A DNA stretch of 64,000 bases from Streptomyces sp. TG1A-60 (GCF_037201975.1 NZ_CP147520.1:6882001-6946000), one strand, 5' to 3'. Positions 36,614 to 45,658 are shown, numbered from the stretch's first letter. The notes: generated by a model from the sequence alone, not told the origin. Translations and numbers: made by a program.

Positions 36614-37822
36614 ATGACTCTCTCACCTGCTTGTGTGCCCGGCGCCGGAGACACCGGAAGCATCGGTGTCCGGCGGCTGACGGCCACGTTGTACGGCTAC
36701 GCGTTCCTCGACGACTTCGTTCTGCTCTACCCGGTGTACGCACTGCTGTTCAGCGACACCGGACTGTCGATCTGGCAGCTCTCCTCGCTGTTCGCCCTGT
36801 GGTCCATCACCGGGATCCTGCTGGAGGTCCCCTCCGGCGCCTGGGCCGACACCGTCTCCCGACGGCTGCTGCTGTGGCTGGGTCCGCTGCTCACCGCAGT
36901 CGGCTTCGCCCTGTGGGTGATCGTCCCGTCCTACTGGGCCTTCGCCCTCGGCTTCGTCCTCTGGGGTGTGCGCGGCGCGATCGGCTCCGGTGCGCTGGAA
37001 GCGCTCGTCTACGACGAACTGGACCGGCTCGGCGCGGCCGACCGGTACGCGCGTGTCATCGGCCGGGCCCAGGCGGCCGGGATGGTCGCCGTGATGGCCG
37101 CGATGGGGCTGGCCGGGCCGGTGCTCAAGCTCGGCGGATACCCGGCCGTGGGCGCGGCGAGTGTGCTGGTGTGCGTGCTCACCTCGGTGGTGGCGACCCG
37201 GTTCCCCGAGCACCGGACGTCGGTGTCGGGCGGGGATGACCGGGCCTCCACGCTCATCACCCTGCGGGCCGGGCTCGCCGAGGTCCGCCGGGACCGGTCG
37301 GTGCGCGCGGCACTGCTCCTGGTGCCGGCCGTCGGCGCGGTCTGGGGCGCGCTCGACGAGTACACGCCGCTACTGGTCCGGGACACCGGTGTGGCCGAGC
37401 AGACGGTTCCGTATCTGCTGCTGGTGATCTGGGTGGGGCCGACGATCGCCAGCCTGCTGACCGGGCCGGGGGAGCGGCTGGGGGCGACCGGGCTCGGGGT
37501 GGTGCTCGCGGGATCGGCGTTCGCGCTGGCCGTGGGCGCGCTGCTGGGCACACCGGCCGGCATCGGGCTCGTGGCGGTCGCCTTCGGTGGCTTCCAACTG
37601 GTCGATGTCCTTGCCGGCGCGCGGCTCCAGGACCGGATCGAGGGGGCTCGTCGGGCGACTCTGACCTCCGTCGCGAGCATGGGGACGGAACTGGCCACGG
37701 TGGGGGTGTTCGCCGCGTACGCCGTGCTCGGCGCGTCCTTCGCGTCGCATGGGGTCGCGTTCGCCGTTCTCGCGGTGCCGTATCTGGTGACGGCGCTCGT
37801 GTTGGCGCGGAGGGACGCCTAG
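36614..37822 (+). CDS. MFS transporter
   Basis: The 402-residue protein has about twelve hydrophobic helices. The loop between helices 2 and 3 reads VPSGAWADTVSRRLLL, a version of the MFS GxxxDxxGRR motif, and LEALVYDELDRLGAADRYARVIG follows helix 4-5. The overall pattern (ETXXSGAXDALVYDEL type) resembles DHA-like drug-efflux MFS proteins. The ATG at 36614 follows GGGAAGG at five bases; a TTG at 36533 would add 27 non-membrane residues. Substrate unknown. A possible link to the neighbouring amide/amine pathway is only positional. Confidence 0.85.
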   Translation: MTLSPACVPGAGDTGSIGVRRLTATLYGYAFLDDFVLLYPVYALLFSDTGLSIWQLSSLFALWSITGILLEVPSGAWADTVSRRLLLWLGPLLTAVGFALWVIVPSYWAFALGFVLWGVRGAIGSGALEALVYDELDRLGAADRYARVIGRAQAAGMVAVMAAMGLAGPVLKLGGYPAVGAASVLVCVLTSVVATRFPEHRTSVSGGDDRASTLITLRAGLAEVRRDRSVRAALLLVPAVGAVWGALDEYTPLLVRDTGVAEQTVPYLLLVIWVGPTIASLLTGPGERLGATGLGVVLAGSAFALAVGALLGTPAGIGLVAVAFGGFQLVDVLAGARLQDRIEGARRATLTSVASMGTELATVGVFAAYAVLGASFASHGVAFAVLAVPYLVTALVLARRDA

Positions 37823-38075
37823 GCGTATGGCCCTGGGGAGTGGGGAAGGGGCGTCGGGCTGTGGTCGGCTGCGGGTTCGGTGCGGCTGGTCGTGCGGTTG
37901 CCCGCGCCCCTGGGGGCGCTGCCGAGGTGGGCGCGCAATGAATCTCCGTCCGTCTCCTTCCGCACGCAACGATTCGCCCGATGGTGCGCAACGGCTTCCG
38001 CTTGTCCGCCTCCGCGCGCCGACCGTACGGTCTATCCGGCCCCCGAACACCCCTTTGTCCCGGTGAGGAACACGC

Positions 38076-38864
38076 ATGCGTACCGCCCTGTTGCAGAGCT
38101 CCGGCCGGCCCGGCTCGGTCGTCGCGAACCTCACGATGCTCGACGAGGCCGCGGAGCGGGCCGCCGCGGCCGGGGCGGGGCTGGTGGTGGCGCCGGAGAT
38201 GTTCCTGACGGGGTATGCGATCGGCGATGACACCGAGCGGCTCGCCGAGGCGGCCGACGGTGACTCGGCCGACGCGGTCGCCGAGATCGCGGTGCGGCAC
38301 GGGGTCGCGATCGCGTACGGCTATCCGGAGCGAGACGGTGAAGCGGTCTACAACTCGGCGCAGTTGGTCTCCGCCGACGGCGTCCGGCTGGCCGACTACC
38401 GCAAGACCCATCTCTTCGGCTGCTTCGAACGTGACCACTTCACGGCGGGTGAGCGGTCCGTCGTCCAGGCCGACCTGGGCGGGCTCCGCGTCGGCATCAT
38501 GATCTGCTACGACGTGGAGTTCCCGGAGAACGTCCGGGCCCACGCCCTCGCCGGCACCGACCTGCTGGTGGTGCCGACGGCCCAGACGCATCCGTTCCAG
38601 TTCGTCGCCGAGTCGATGATCCCGGTGCGGGCCTTCGAGAACCAGATGTACGTCGCATACGTCAACCGGGTCGGCCGGGAAGGGGAGTTCGAGTTCGTCG
38701 GGCTCTCCACACTGGCCGGACCCGACGGGGTCGCGCGCACCCGCGCCGGACGCGACGAGGAACTCGTCCTCGCCGACGTCGACCCCGTCCTCCTGGCGGC
38801 CTCACGCGAGGCGAACCCGTATCTGGAGGACCGCCGCCCCGGTCTCTACGGGGCTCTCGTCTGA
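38076..38864 (+). CDS. davA: Carbon-nitrogen hydrolase, DavA-like (5-aminovaleramidase)
   Basis: Nitrilase-superfamily amidase of 262 residues with the catalytic triad Glu41 (APEMFLTGY), Lys110 (DYRKTHLFG) and Cys144 (MICYDVEFPE). It closely resembles my recollection of Pseudomonas DavA across the whole length, including MxxALxQ start, GYPER and the ENQMYVAYVNRVG segment. DavA hydrolyses 5-aminovaleramide to 5-aminovalerate and ammonia. The next gene, 52 bp downstream, resembles its partner DavB. The substrate has not been tested here; other primary amides are possible. GTGAGGA precedes the ATG. Confidence 0.78.
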   Translation: MRTALLQSSGRPGSVVANLTMLDEAAERAAAAGAGLVVAPEMFLTGYAIGDDTERLAEAADGDSADAVAEIAVRHGVAIAYGYPERDGEAVYNSAQLVSADGVRLADYRKTHLFGCFERDHFTAGERSVVQADLGGLRVGIMICYDVEFPENVRAHALAGTDLLVVPTAQTHPFQFVAESMIPVRAFENQMYVAYVNRVGREGEFEFVGLSTLAGPDGVARTRAGRDEELVLADVDPVLLAASREANPYLEDRRPGLYGALV

Positions 38865-38916
38865 GACCGCCTCCCGAACCCCTCTCGTCGTTCTTGTCGC
38901 AAGGAGCCCGTACCCC

Positions 38917-40629
38917 ATGACGTCCACCGTGCCCAACGCCATCGAGCACGCAGACGAGCAGCAGCCGCCGATCACCATGTTCGGCCCGGACTTCCCGTAC
39001 GCCTACGACGACTTTCTGGCCCACCCGGCGGGTCTGGGCCGGGTACCGGCGACCGAGCACGGCACCGAGGTCGCGGTCATCGGCGGCGGGCTGTCCGGGA
39101 TCGTGTCGGCGTACGAGCTGATGAAGATGGGGCTGAAGCCGGTCGTGTACGAGGCCGACCGGATCGGTGGGCGGCTGCGGACGGTGGGGTTCGAGGGCTG
39201 CGACGCGTCGCTCACCGCGGAGATGGGCGCGATGCGCTTCCCGCCGTCCTCCACGGCGCTCCAGCACTACATCGACCTGGTGGGGCTGGAGACCCGGCCC
39301 TTCCCCAACCCGCTCGCCGAGGCGACACCTTCGACCGTCGTCGACCTCAAGGGCGAGTCGCACTACGCCGAGTCGATCGACGATCTGCCGCAGGTGTACC
39401 GGGACGTCGCCGCCGCCTGGAACGCCTGCCTCGAAGCGGGCGCCGACTTCTCCGGCATGAACCGGGCGCTGCGCGAGCGCGACGTCCCGCGCATCCGGGA
39501 GATCTGGGCGAAGCTCGTCGAGAGGCTCGACAACCAGACCTTCTACGGCTTTCTCTGCGAATCCGAGGCCTTCAGGTCCTTCCGGCACCGCGAGATCTTC
39601 GGCCAGGTCGGTTTCGGCACGGGCGGCTGGGACACCGACTTCCCGAACTCCATCCTGGAGATCCTGCGGGTCGTGTACACCGAGGCCGACGACCACCACC
39701 GCGGCATCGTCGGCGGCAGCCAGCAGCTTCCGCTGCGGCTCTGGGAGCGCGAGCCGGAGAAGATCGTGCACTGGCCGTACGGGACGTCCCTGGCGTCCCT
39801 GCACAGGAACGGCGAGCCGCGCCCGGCCGTGACCCGGCTGCACCGCACGTCGGGCAACCGGATCACGGTGACGGACGCGAACGGCGACATCCGTACGTAC
39901 CAGGCGGCGATCTTCACCGCCCAGTCCTGGATGCTGCTGTCGAAGATCGCGTGTGACGACTCGCTCTTCCCGATCGACCACTGGACGGCCGTCGAGCGCA
40001 CCCACTACATGGAGTCCAGCAAGCTCTTCGTCCCCGTCGACCGGCCCTTCTGGCGGGACAAGGCCGTCGACGACAGGGGGAACCCGACCGGCCGGGACGT
40101 CATGTCGATGACGCTCACCGACCGTATGACGCGCGGGACCTACCTCCTCGACGACGGTCCGGACAGGCCCGCCGTCATCTGCCTCTCCTACACCTGGTGC
40201 GACGACAGCCTCAAGTGGCTGCCGCTGTCCGCGAGCGAGCGGATGGAGGTCATGCTGAAGTCGCTCGGCGAGATCTATCCGAACGTCGACGTCCGCAGCC
40301 ACATCATCGGCAGTCCGGTGACCGTCTCCTGGGAGAACGAGCCCTACTTCATGGGCGCGTTCAAGGCCAACCTGCCCGGCCACTACCGCTACCAGCGGCG
40401 TCTGTTCACGCACTTCATGCAGGACCGGCTGCCCGAGGACAAACGGGGCATCTTCCTCGCCGGCGACGACATCTCCTGGACGGCCGGCTGGGCCGAGGGT
40501 GCGATCCAGACCGCCCTGAACGCGGTCTGGGGGGTCATGCACCAGTTCGGCGGCGCGACCGACGCCACCAACCCCGGGCCCGGGGACGTCTACGACGAGA
40601 TCACGCCGGTGGAACTCCCGGAGGACTAG
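38917..40629 (+). CDS. davB: FAD amino-acid monooxygenase/oxidase, DavB-like (lysine 2-monooxygenase)
   Basis: A 570-residue flavoprotein of the amine oxidase family. The FAD dinucleotide loop is VAVIGGGLSGIVSAYELM, followed by EADRIGGRL and EMGAMRFPPSSTA; the C-terminal FAD motif is GIFLAGDDISWTAGWAEGA. Features recalled from Pseudomonas DavB are present, for example FGPDFPYAYDDFLAHPAGLG, FGQVGFGTGGWD and NPGPGDVYDEI. DavB converts L-lysine to 5-aminovaleramide with oxygen. Tryptophan or other amino acids remain possible substrates. AAGGAG lies ten bases before the ATG. Confidence 0.8.
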   Translation: MTSTVPNAIEHADEQQPPITMFGPDFPYAYDDFLAHPAGLGRVPATEHGTEVAVIGGGLSGIVSAYELMKMGLKPVVYEADRIGGRLRTVGFEGCDASLTAEMGAMRFPPSSTALQHYIDLVGLETRPFPNPLAEATPSTVVDLKGESHYAESIDDLPQVYRDVAAAWNACLEAGADFSGMNRALRERDVPRIREIWAKLVERLDNQTFYGFLCESEAFRSFRHREIFGQVGFGTGGWDTDFPNSILEILRVVYTEADDHHRGIVGGSQQLPLRLWEREPEKIVHWPYGTSLASLHRNGEPRPAVTRLHRTSGNRITVTDANGDIRTYQAAIFTAQSWMLLSKIACDDSLFPIDHWTAVERTHYMESSKLFVPVDRPFWRDKAVDDRGNPTGRDVMSMTLTDRMTRGTYLLDDGPDRPAVICLSYTWCDDSLKWLPLSASERMEVMLKSLGEIYPNVDVRSHIIGSPVTVSWENEPYFMGAFKANLPGHYRYQRRLFTHFMQDRLPEDKRGIFLAGDDISWTAGWAEGAIQTALNAVWGVMHQFGGATDATNPGPGDVYDEITPVELPED

Positions 40630-40687
40630 GGCCTGGTGGCGGGACCCGGACTCCGGAGGAGTGCTGAGACCGCGCGGGCTGGTCGGG

Positions 40688-41371
40688 TCAGTCCGGCAGC
40701 GGCGTCAGCAGCATGCGGCCCGCCAGGCCCACCGCCGCGTCGAGGCGGTGGCCGAACTCCTCGGCGAGATCGGGGAGTCCACGCAGCGCCCACAGCGCGC
40801 GGGCGGTCGACCAGGTGGCCTCCCGCGCCCGCTCCAGGCTCCACGCGCCGAGCAGGTGGGTGAGCGGATCGGCGATCTGGAGGAGATCGGGGCCCGGCAT
40901 CAACTCCTCGCGGATACGCTCCTCCAGCGACACGAGGACATCGCCCACATGCTCGAACTCGTCCTCCAGCTCGACGGGTTCGCAGCCGAGCGTACGACAG
41001 GTGTCCACGACGGCCAGCGCCAGATCGTGCCCGATGTGCGCGTTGATGCCGGACAGGGCGAACTGCAGCGGTCGTACGCCGGGATGGTGCCGGAACTGCA
41101 GCAACGGCCGCCAGCAGGCGGGCGCACGGTCTCCCTCGGCGACCCGCAGATACCGCTCGGCGAAGAGCACGTCAAGGGTGATCGCGGCCTCCGCGTCCGG
41201 GAAGCAGCCGGCGTCGAGCCGTCGGTCGATGGCCTCGGTGACGGCGAGGTAGACGCGGTTGAAGACCGCCACGCCGTCCCGCTCGGGCAGGGCGGCGTCG
41301 AGGGCGCGCATGCGGGAGACGACTGTGTCCACAGAGCCCACGGAATTGGTGAAATGTTCCAACTGCGCCAT
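40688..41371 (-). CDS. DUF5995-family protein of unknown function
   Basis: The 227-residue, largely helical protein begins MAQLEHFTNSVGSVDTVVSRM and includes AVFNRVYLAVTEAIDRRL, LQFALSGINAHIGHDLALAVV and a C-terminal leucine-rich segment. The NAHIxHDL pattern with conserved histidines is typical of DUF5995, a family without known activity. There are no membrane segments. It converges on davB with 58 bp between the stops and is probably monocistronic. Confidence 0.75.
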   Translation of the reverse strand: MAQLEHFTNSVGSVDTVVSRMRALDAALPERDGVAVFNRVYLAVTEAIDRRLDAGCFPDAEAAITLDVLFAERYLRVAEGDRAPACWRPLLQFRHHPGVRPLQFALSGINAHIGHDLALAVVDTCRTLGCEPVELEDEFEHVGDVLVSLEERIREELMPGPDLLQIADPLTHLLGAWSLERAREATWSTARALWALRGLPDLAEEFGHRLDAAVGLAGRMLLTPLPD

Positions 41372-41753
41372 AAGCGGCAGGGTCCCAGGCCCAGGCGGAC
41401 ACCGGTGCCGCCGTGCCCGGCGCTTCCCCGGAACGGGGTAACGCGGGTGCGGCGGGAAGTACGGAAGCCGGCCCAGCGTGGTCCGGGGAACAGGGGGGTC
41501 ACCACGTGTCGGACTTACGCGCCCAACGCCTGGCCGCTACCTCTGGGTGAAACTCCCGGGCGAGTCCGACGGCTGCCGGGGGAGAGCGGTGGCCTTCTCA
41601 GGGGGTACGCGTACGAACTGGCGCGCGGGTGAGGGGCGGACCGGACGGCTTCCGGCGGGAGCCGTCACCGCGCTGACGTACGCGTGCCGGAACCCGCGTC
41701 TTCGTTCGGCTGGAGTCGGGCACCCAGCGGCCGGCCTCGCGTGGCCGACCGCC
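41372..41753. other. Intergenic region upstream of the DUF5995 gene
   Basis: This 382-bp stretch holds the upstream region of the DUF5995 gene and the 3' side of the following MFS gene. A small CCCCGGAACGGGG hairpin lies near 41424-41436. I see no clear promoter and no credible gene. Confidence 0.45.
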
Positions 41754-42965
41754 TCAAGGCTTCGGGCTCGGAACCGCCGTGTCCCGGCGGTCGACCCGAG
41801 GGCGGTCCCGGTCGCCGGTGCGCAGTACGCCCGCGAAGACGACCAGCCCGCACGACAGCACCGTCACCAGGCCGAACGACACGACCAGGCTGGTCAGTTG
41901 CGCCAGACCGCCGATCGCGCTCGGCGCGACCAGCCCCGAGGTGTAGGTGATCGTCGCGACGCCCGCGATGGCCTGGCTGGGGTTCGGCCCGCTGCGGCCG
42001 GCGGCGGCGAAGCAGAGGGGGACGACGACCGCGATGCCCAGACCCATCAACGCGAAGCCGCCCATCGCGACCGCCGGATGGTTCGCGACGACGATGAGCA
42101 GACCGCCGAGTGCGGCGAGGACACCGCCCGCCCGTACGGTGCGGACCGCGCCGAAACGGTCGACCACCGCGTCGCCCGCGATCCGGGCCACCGCCATGGT
42201 CAGCATGAAGCCGGTGGTGCACGCCGCCGCGAGCCCGGCCGAGGTCTCCAACTGGTCCCGCAGATAGACCGCCGACCAGTCCAGGGCCGCCCCCTCCGCG
42301 AACACCGCGCAGAACCCGACCGCGCCGATCAGCAGCGCCGGCTTCGGCGGCAGCGCGAACCGGGGCGGCGGTTCCTCGTCCTCGGTGGGCCGGAGGTCCA
42401 GCACCCACTGACAGGCGACCAGACCGAGGACGGTGAGCGCGCCCGCCGCCAGCGCGTGGTGCAGGCGGGCGTCCGAGCCGAGGTGCGCGGCGAGTGTGCC
42501 CGCCGCCGCGCCGACGAGGGCGCCCGCACTCCACATGCCGTGCAGACCCGACATGATCGACTTTCCGAGGCGGTTCTCGACCTCCACGCCGAGCGCGTTC
42601 ATCGCGACGTCCGCCATGCCGGCCGTCGCGCCGTACACGAACAGCGCGAGGCAGAGCGTCCACAGGTTCGGCGCGAGAGCCGGCAGGATCAGCGCGATCG
42701 TCCACAGTGAGATCAGCCCGCGCAGCGCCGTGCGGGCGCCGAAGTGGTGGCTGACCCGGCCCGCGAGCGGCATCGCCAGGGATGCGCCGATCGCCGGGAA
42801 GGCGAGCGCGAGGCCCAGCTGACCCGCGCTGACCTGCGCGTGGTCCTGGATCCACGGCACGCGGGTCGCGAACGAGCCGGTCACGGCACCATGCACGGCG
42901 AACACGGCCGCCACGGCGTACCGAGCCCGCCTCACCTCGCGCTGCTCGAAGCCCACGGCGCTCAT
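41754..42965 (-). CDS. MFS transporter (YbjJ-like)
   Basis: The 403-residue protein has about twelve membrane helices. Motifs include GAVTGSFATRVPWIQDHAQVS after helix 1, PLAGRVSHHFGARTAL as the helix 2-3 MFS motif, and MSGLHGMWSAGALVGA in helix 5, all typical of the YbjJ/fucose-permease-like group. The gene is divergent from a ROK regulator with a palindrome between them, so it may be that regulator's target. Substrate not predictable. Confidence 0.85.
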   Translation of the reverse strand: MSAVGFEQREVRRARYAVAAVFAVHGAVTGSFATRVPWIQDHAQVSAGQLGLALAFPAIGASLAMPLAGRVSHHFGARTALRGLISLWTIALILPALAPNLWTLCLALFVYGATAGMADVAMNALGVEVENRLGKSIMSGLHGMWSAGALVGAAAGTLAAHLGSDARLHHALAAGALTVLGLVACQWVLDLRPTEDEEPPPRFALPPKPALLIGAVGFCAVFAEGAALDWSAVYLRDQLETSAGLAAACTTGFMLTMAVARIAGDAVVDRFGAVRTVRAGGVLAALGGLLIVVANHPAVAMGGFALMGLGIAVVVPLCFAAAGRSGPNPSQAIAGVATITYTSGLVAPSAIGGLAQLTSLVVSFGLVTVLSCGLVVFAGVLRTGDRDRPRVDRRDTAVPSPKP

Positions 42966-43052
42966 CCTCCGCCCTCCCTGACTCCTCGGTGTCCCCGGAT
43001 TCTCCTGGGATCCGTGCTCTCGGCGCCCGGGGCTTCCCAGCGCCGCAGTAAA

Positions 43053-43075
43053 CTATCAGGAAGCTTGCCTGATAG
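43053..43075. promoter_or_regulatory. Palindromic operator between MFS and ROK genes
   Basis: CTATCAGG and CCTGATAG form perfect 8-bp arms around a 7-bp spacer, 64 bp before the ROK start and 88 bp before the MFS start. It is locally AT-rich, unlike its surroundings, and overlaps possible -10 sequences in both directions. A binding site for the ROK regulator is likely. Confidence 0.6.
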
Positions 43076-43138
43076 GTAGGGTGCAGTCGCCGGAGGGTCA
43101 CGGGCCGTACGGCGTCGCCGATCTGGGAGGATCCCGGC

Positions 43139-44896
43139 ATGCCCGCATCACCCAGCACCGCCCGGGCCATCAACGACCGGCTCGCCCTGCGGCTGCTGCA
43201 ACAGGAAGGGCCACTGACGGCAGGGCGGTTGAAGCAGCTCACCGGTCTGTCCCGGCCCACGGTCGCCGACCTCGTGGAGCGCCTCACGGCCGCGGGGCTG
43301 ATCGAGGTCGTGGGGGAGTCGGGGGAGCAGCGGCGTGGGCCCAACGCCCGTCTCTACGGCATCGTCGCCGACCGGGCGCATCTCGCCGCCCTCGATGTGC
43401 GTACCGAGGGCGTCACGGTGGTCGTCGCCGACCTGCTCGGTACGGAGCTGGCGCGGGCGTCCGTCCCGATCGCGGACGGCACGGGCACGGGACCGGCGGT
43501 GGAGCAGGCGGTCACGCTGATGGAGCGCGCCGCGAAGGAGGCGGGCGCCGACCGGCTGCACACCGTGGTGATCGGCGCGCCCGGTCTGATCGACCCGGCC
43601 ACGGGCGAGCTCCGCGACTCCATCGGCCTGCCCGAATGGCACCGCCGCCTGGTCGCCGCCCTCGTGGAACGCCTTCCCGCCCGTGTCCTCGTCGAGAACG
43701 AGACCAACCTCGCCGCGCTCACCGAACAACGCGACGGTGCCGCCCGCGACCGCGACACCTTCGTCCTCCTCTGGCTCGGCCTCGGCACCGGCGCCGCCGT
43801 CGTCCTCGACGGTCGCCTGCGCCGCGGCGCCTCCGGCGGCACCGGCGAGATCGGCTTCCTCCCGGTCCCGGGCACACCGACGCTCCCCTCGACCACCGAC
43901 TGCGACGGCGGCTTCCACTCCCTCGGCGGCGCGACCGCAGTGGCCGCACTGGCCGCCGCCCACGGCGTCGCGGCCGACACCACGGGCACCGAGCCCCATG
44001 CGGCAACGTTGGTACGGGTGGCTGCGGCGAGGATTTCGACGGACGTGACAGACGGGCCGGGCCCCCCGCCGAGTGGGAGTGACCTCTCGACGGGTCCGGC
44101 GGAGGCCGGGAGTCGTCGAGAGGGGGCGCCGAGCCCATGGGCGGGGGTCGGGCGTCGTCCTGCGGCTGCCGAGGGTTCGTCCGTGGAGGCGGCGGCTCCT
44201 TCCGCGGGAGCCCCGGGCTCATCGGCGGAGCCCGCGAGTCGTCCTGCGGACGCGGTGGGCCCGCCGCTTGAGGCGACGGGTTCCTCGGTCGAGACCGGGA
44301 GTGGTTCAGCGCATGGTGTAGGCGGTTCGGTGCTGGTGGTGGGCTCGTCGGTGGACGTGGGGGGTCGTTCGGCGGGTGCCGTGTGCCCATCGGGGGAGGA
44401 TGAGGGCCGCCCTTCGGACGGCGCAGGGAGTCGTTCGGTGTCGGCGGCGAGGCCATCAGACGATGGCGCGTGCCGTTCGGTACCGGAGGCGAGTTCGTCG
44501 GCGGATGCCGGAAGCCGTTCGTCGCCCGTGGCGCCCCCTTTGCCGCCCGGGCCCGGCCCCTCCACGGCGCCCGGCCCCTCCTCAGCCGGCCCTCACGCCC
44601 GCTTCCTCGACGCCCTGGCCGACCGCCTCGCCATAGGTGTCGCCTCCGTCGTCGCCGTCCTTGACCCCGGCTGTGTGGTGCTCGGCGGTGAGGTCGGGCA
44701 GGCCGGTGGGGACGCCTTGGCGGCGCGGGTGGCGGCGCGGCTGGCGGCCATGTCACCGCTGCCGACCGAGGTGCGGTCCAGCGGTCTCGGCGGGGCCGCC
44801 GTACTGCGGGGCGCGTTGCTCATGGCCCGGGAGGCGGCTCAGGACGAGCTGTTCGCGCCGGACGGCGCGGTGAGCAGGACACCGCGCCGTCGCTGA
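43139..44896 (+). CDS. ROK-family regulator with a long low-complexity insertion
   Basis: The 585-residue product starts with a winged helix-turn-helix (LTAGRLKQLTGLSRPTVADLVERL), then a ROK ATPase/sugar-kinase fold (DVRTEGVTVVVADL, VIGAPGLIDPATGEL, VENETNLAAL, LGLGTGAAVVLDGRL). From about residue 305 to 482 a Ser/Gly/Ala/Pro-rich stretch with degenerate repeats (G-S-S-V-E, S-R-P-A-D-A) interrupts the fold, after which ARFLDALADRLAIGVASVV resumes it. The usual zinc motif CxCGxxGC is not present (DCDGGFHSLGG). Normal ROK regulators are near 400 residues. The gene is divergent from an MFS gene. Confidence 0.83.
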   Translation: MPASPSTARAINDRLALRLLQQEGPLTAGRLKQLTGLSRPTVADLVERLTAAGLIEVVGESGEQRRGPNARLYGIVADRAHLAALDVRTEGVTVVVADLLGTELARASVPIADGTGTGPAVEQAVTLMERAAKEAGADRLHTVVIGAPGLIDPATGELRDSIGLPEWHRRLVAALVERLPARVLVENETNLAALTEQRDGAARDRDTFVLLWLGLGTGAAVVLDGRLRRGASGGTGEIGFLPVPGTPTLPSTTDCDGGFHSLGGATAVAALAAAHGVAADTTGTEPHAATLVRVAAARISTDVTDGPGPPPSGSDLSTGPAEAGSRREGAPSPWAGVGRRPAAAEGSSVEAAAPSAGAPGSSAEPASRPADAVGPPLEATGSSVETGSGSAHGVGGSVLVVGSSVDVGGRSAGAVCPSGEDEGRPSDGAGSRSVSAARPSDDGACRSVPEASSSADAGSRSSPVAPPLPPGPGPSTAPGPSSAGPHARFLDALADRLAIGVASVVAVLDPGCVVLGGEVGQAGGDALAARVAARLAAMSPLPTEVRSSGLGGAAVLRGALLMAREAAQDELFAPDGAVSRTPRRR

Positions 44897-44938
44897 CGGC
44901 ACGGTGTCACAGAGCGCCGACCCTGCCATGTGGCCCGC

Positions 44939-45260
44939 TCAGTGCGTCTTCCCGTCCCCGAACCGCTCCGCCAGGTGCTCCCAGAACGTTCCCCTTCCCA
45001 CGGCCGCCCCGGCGTGAGGTGTCCCCCGCTCCGGAAGCCCTGGTACGCCTTGCCGAACAGAGGCACGTTCAGCAGACGGCGTAGACGGCCGGTGGCCGTC
45101 AGGTAGGCGCGGGCCAGGTCGGGGAAGGCCAGGATCTCGGGGCCGCCCATGTCGTCGACGCGTCCGTCACGGCCAGTTCCGCAAGACGGTCGGCGACCTC
45201 GGCGACGGCGACGGGCTGGTCGCCGGTGCCAGGGAACTGACCCTTGGTCAGGGGCATCGG
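44939..45260 (-). pseudogene. C-terminal remnant of an NmrA/SDR-type NAD(P)-binding oxidoreductase
   Basis: Three minus-strand frames spell one protein end: PVAVAEVADRLAELAV, then DMGGPEILAFPDLARAY with LLNVPLFGKAYQGFRSGGHLTP, then RAVGRGTFWEHLAERFGDG and a TGA at 44939. They match the C-terminus of atypical SDR/NmrA proteins. Each frame change equals the loss of one G (near 45160 and near 45013). Only about 100 of some 290 residues remain, as the FMN riboswitch begins 115 bp upstream. It is therefore a decayed fragment. Confidence 0.7.
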
Positions 45261-45374
45261 AATCCCCTCGGCGTCCGCTGAGGATGTCCAGGGGCGGGGC
45301 TTGTGAGCCACCCCACAGCCTTCACCCGCATGGGTGCCGATCAGGCGTGGCACACTGGCCATGTACCAGAAGCA

Positions 45375-45501
45375 GCGCACTCCGGGGTCGGTGAAAGTCC
45401 GAACCGGCGGTTATAGTCCGCGACCCGGCCGCTTCCAGCGGCCGGTTGATCAGGTGAAATTCCTGGACCGACGGTTAAAGTCCGGATGGGAGGCAGTGCG
45501 C
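45375..45501 (+). ncRNA. FMN riboswitch (RFN element)
   Basis: The conserved RFN sequence is complete: P1 pairs GCGCAC (45375-45380) with GTGCGC (45496-45501), and the core has TCCGGGGTCGGTGAAAGTCC-like sequence, GGCGGTTATAGTCC, a variable GGCCG/CGGCC arm, GATCAGGTGAAATTCCTG, and ACGGTTAAAGTCCGGATGGGAG. It binds FMN and reduces expression of the rib operon that follows. Confidence 0.97.
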
Positions 45502-45537
45502 GGCGGGCGGGCATGCGTGCGCGCCGCCGTCTGTTTT
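45501..45537 (+). terminator. Expression-platform hairpin with T-run after the FMN aptamer
   Basis: CGGCGG (45501-45506) pairs with CCGCCG (45524-45529), can extend by three more pairs, and is followed by TCTGTTTT. This is an unusually good intrinsic terminator for Streptomyces and lies where a riboswitch attenuator should be, about 120 bp before ribE. Confidence 0.7.
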
Positions 45538-45658
45538 CGGTCTGCCCCGCCAGGGGTGGGCCTTCACACGGCGTCGCTCCCCGTGTCGCGGTCCGTTCAT
45601 GTCTGTCGTCTCGACAGCCCCGGAGTCCGTGCCCCACAGAGGCAGGAGGACCCGGGAA

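Noticed and set aside
41478..42710. Long plus-strand frame opposite the MFS gene
   Set aside because: Arg/Gln/Asp/His-rich antisense of a clear membrane protein gene.
45099..45380. Minus-strand frame beginning MRCFWYMASV as an intact gene
   Set aside because: Its first half overlaps the FMN riboswitch and only its end resembles a protein family, in a frame that is broken; treated as a pseudogene fragment.
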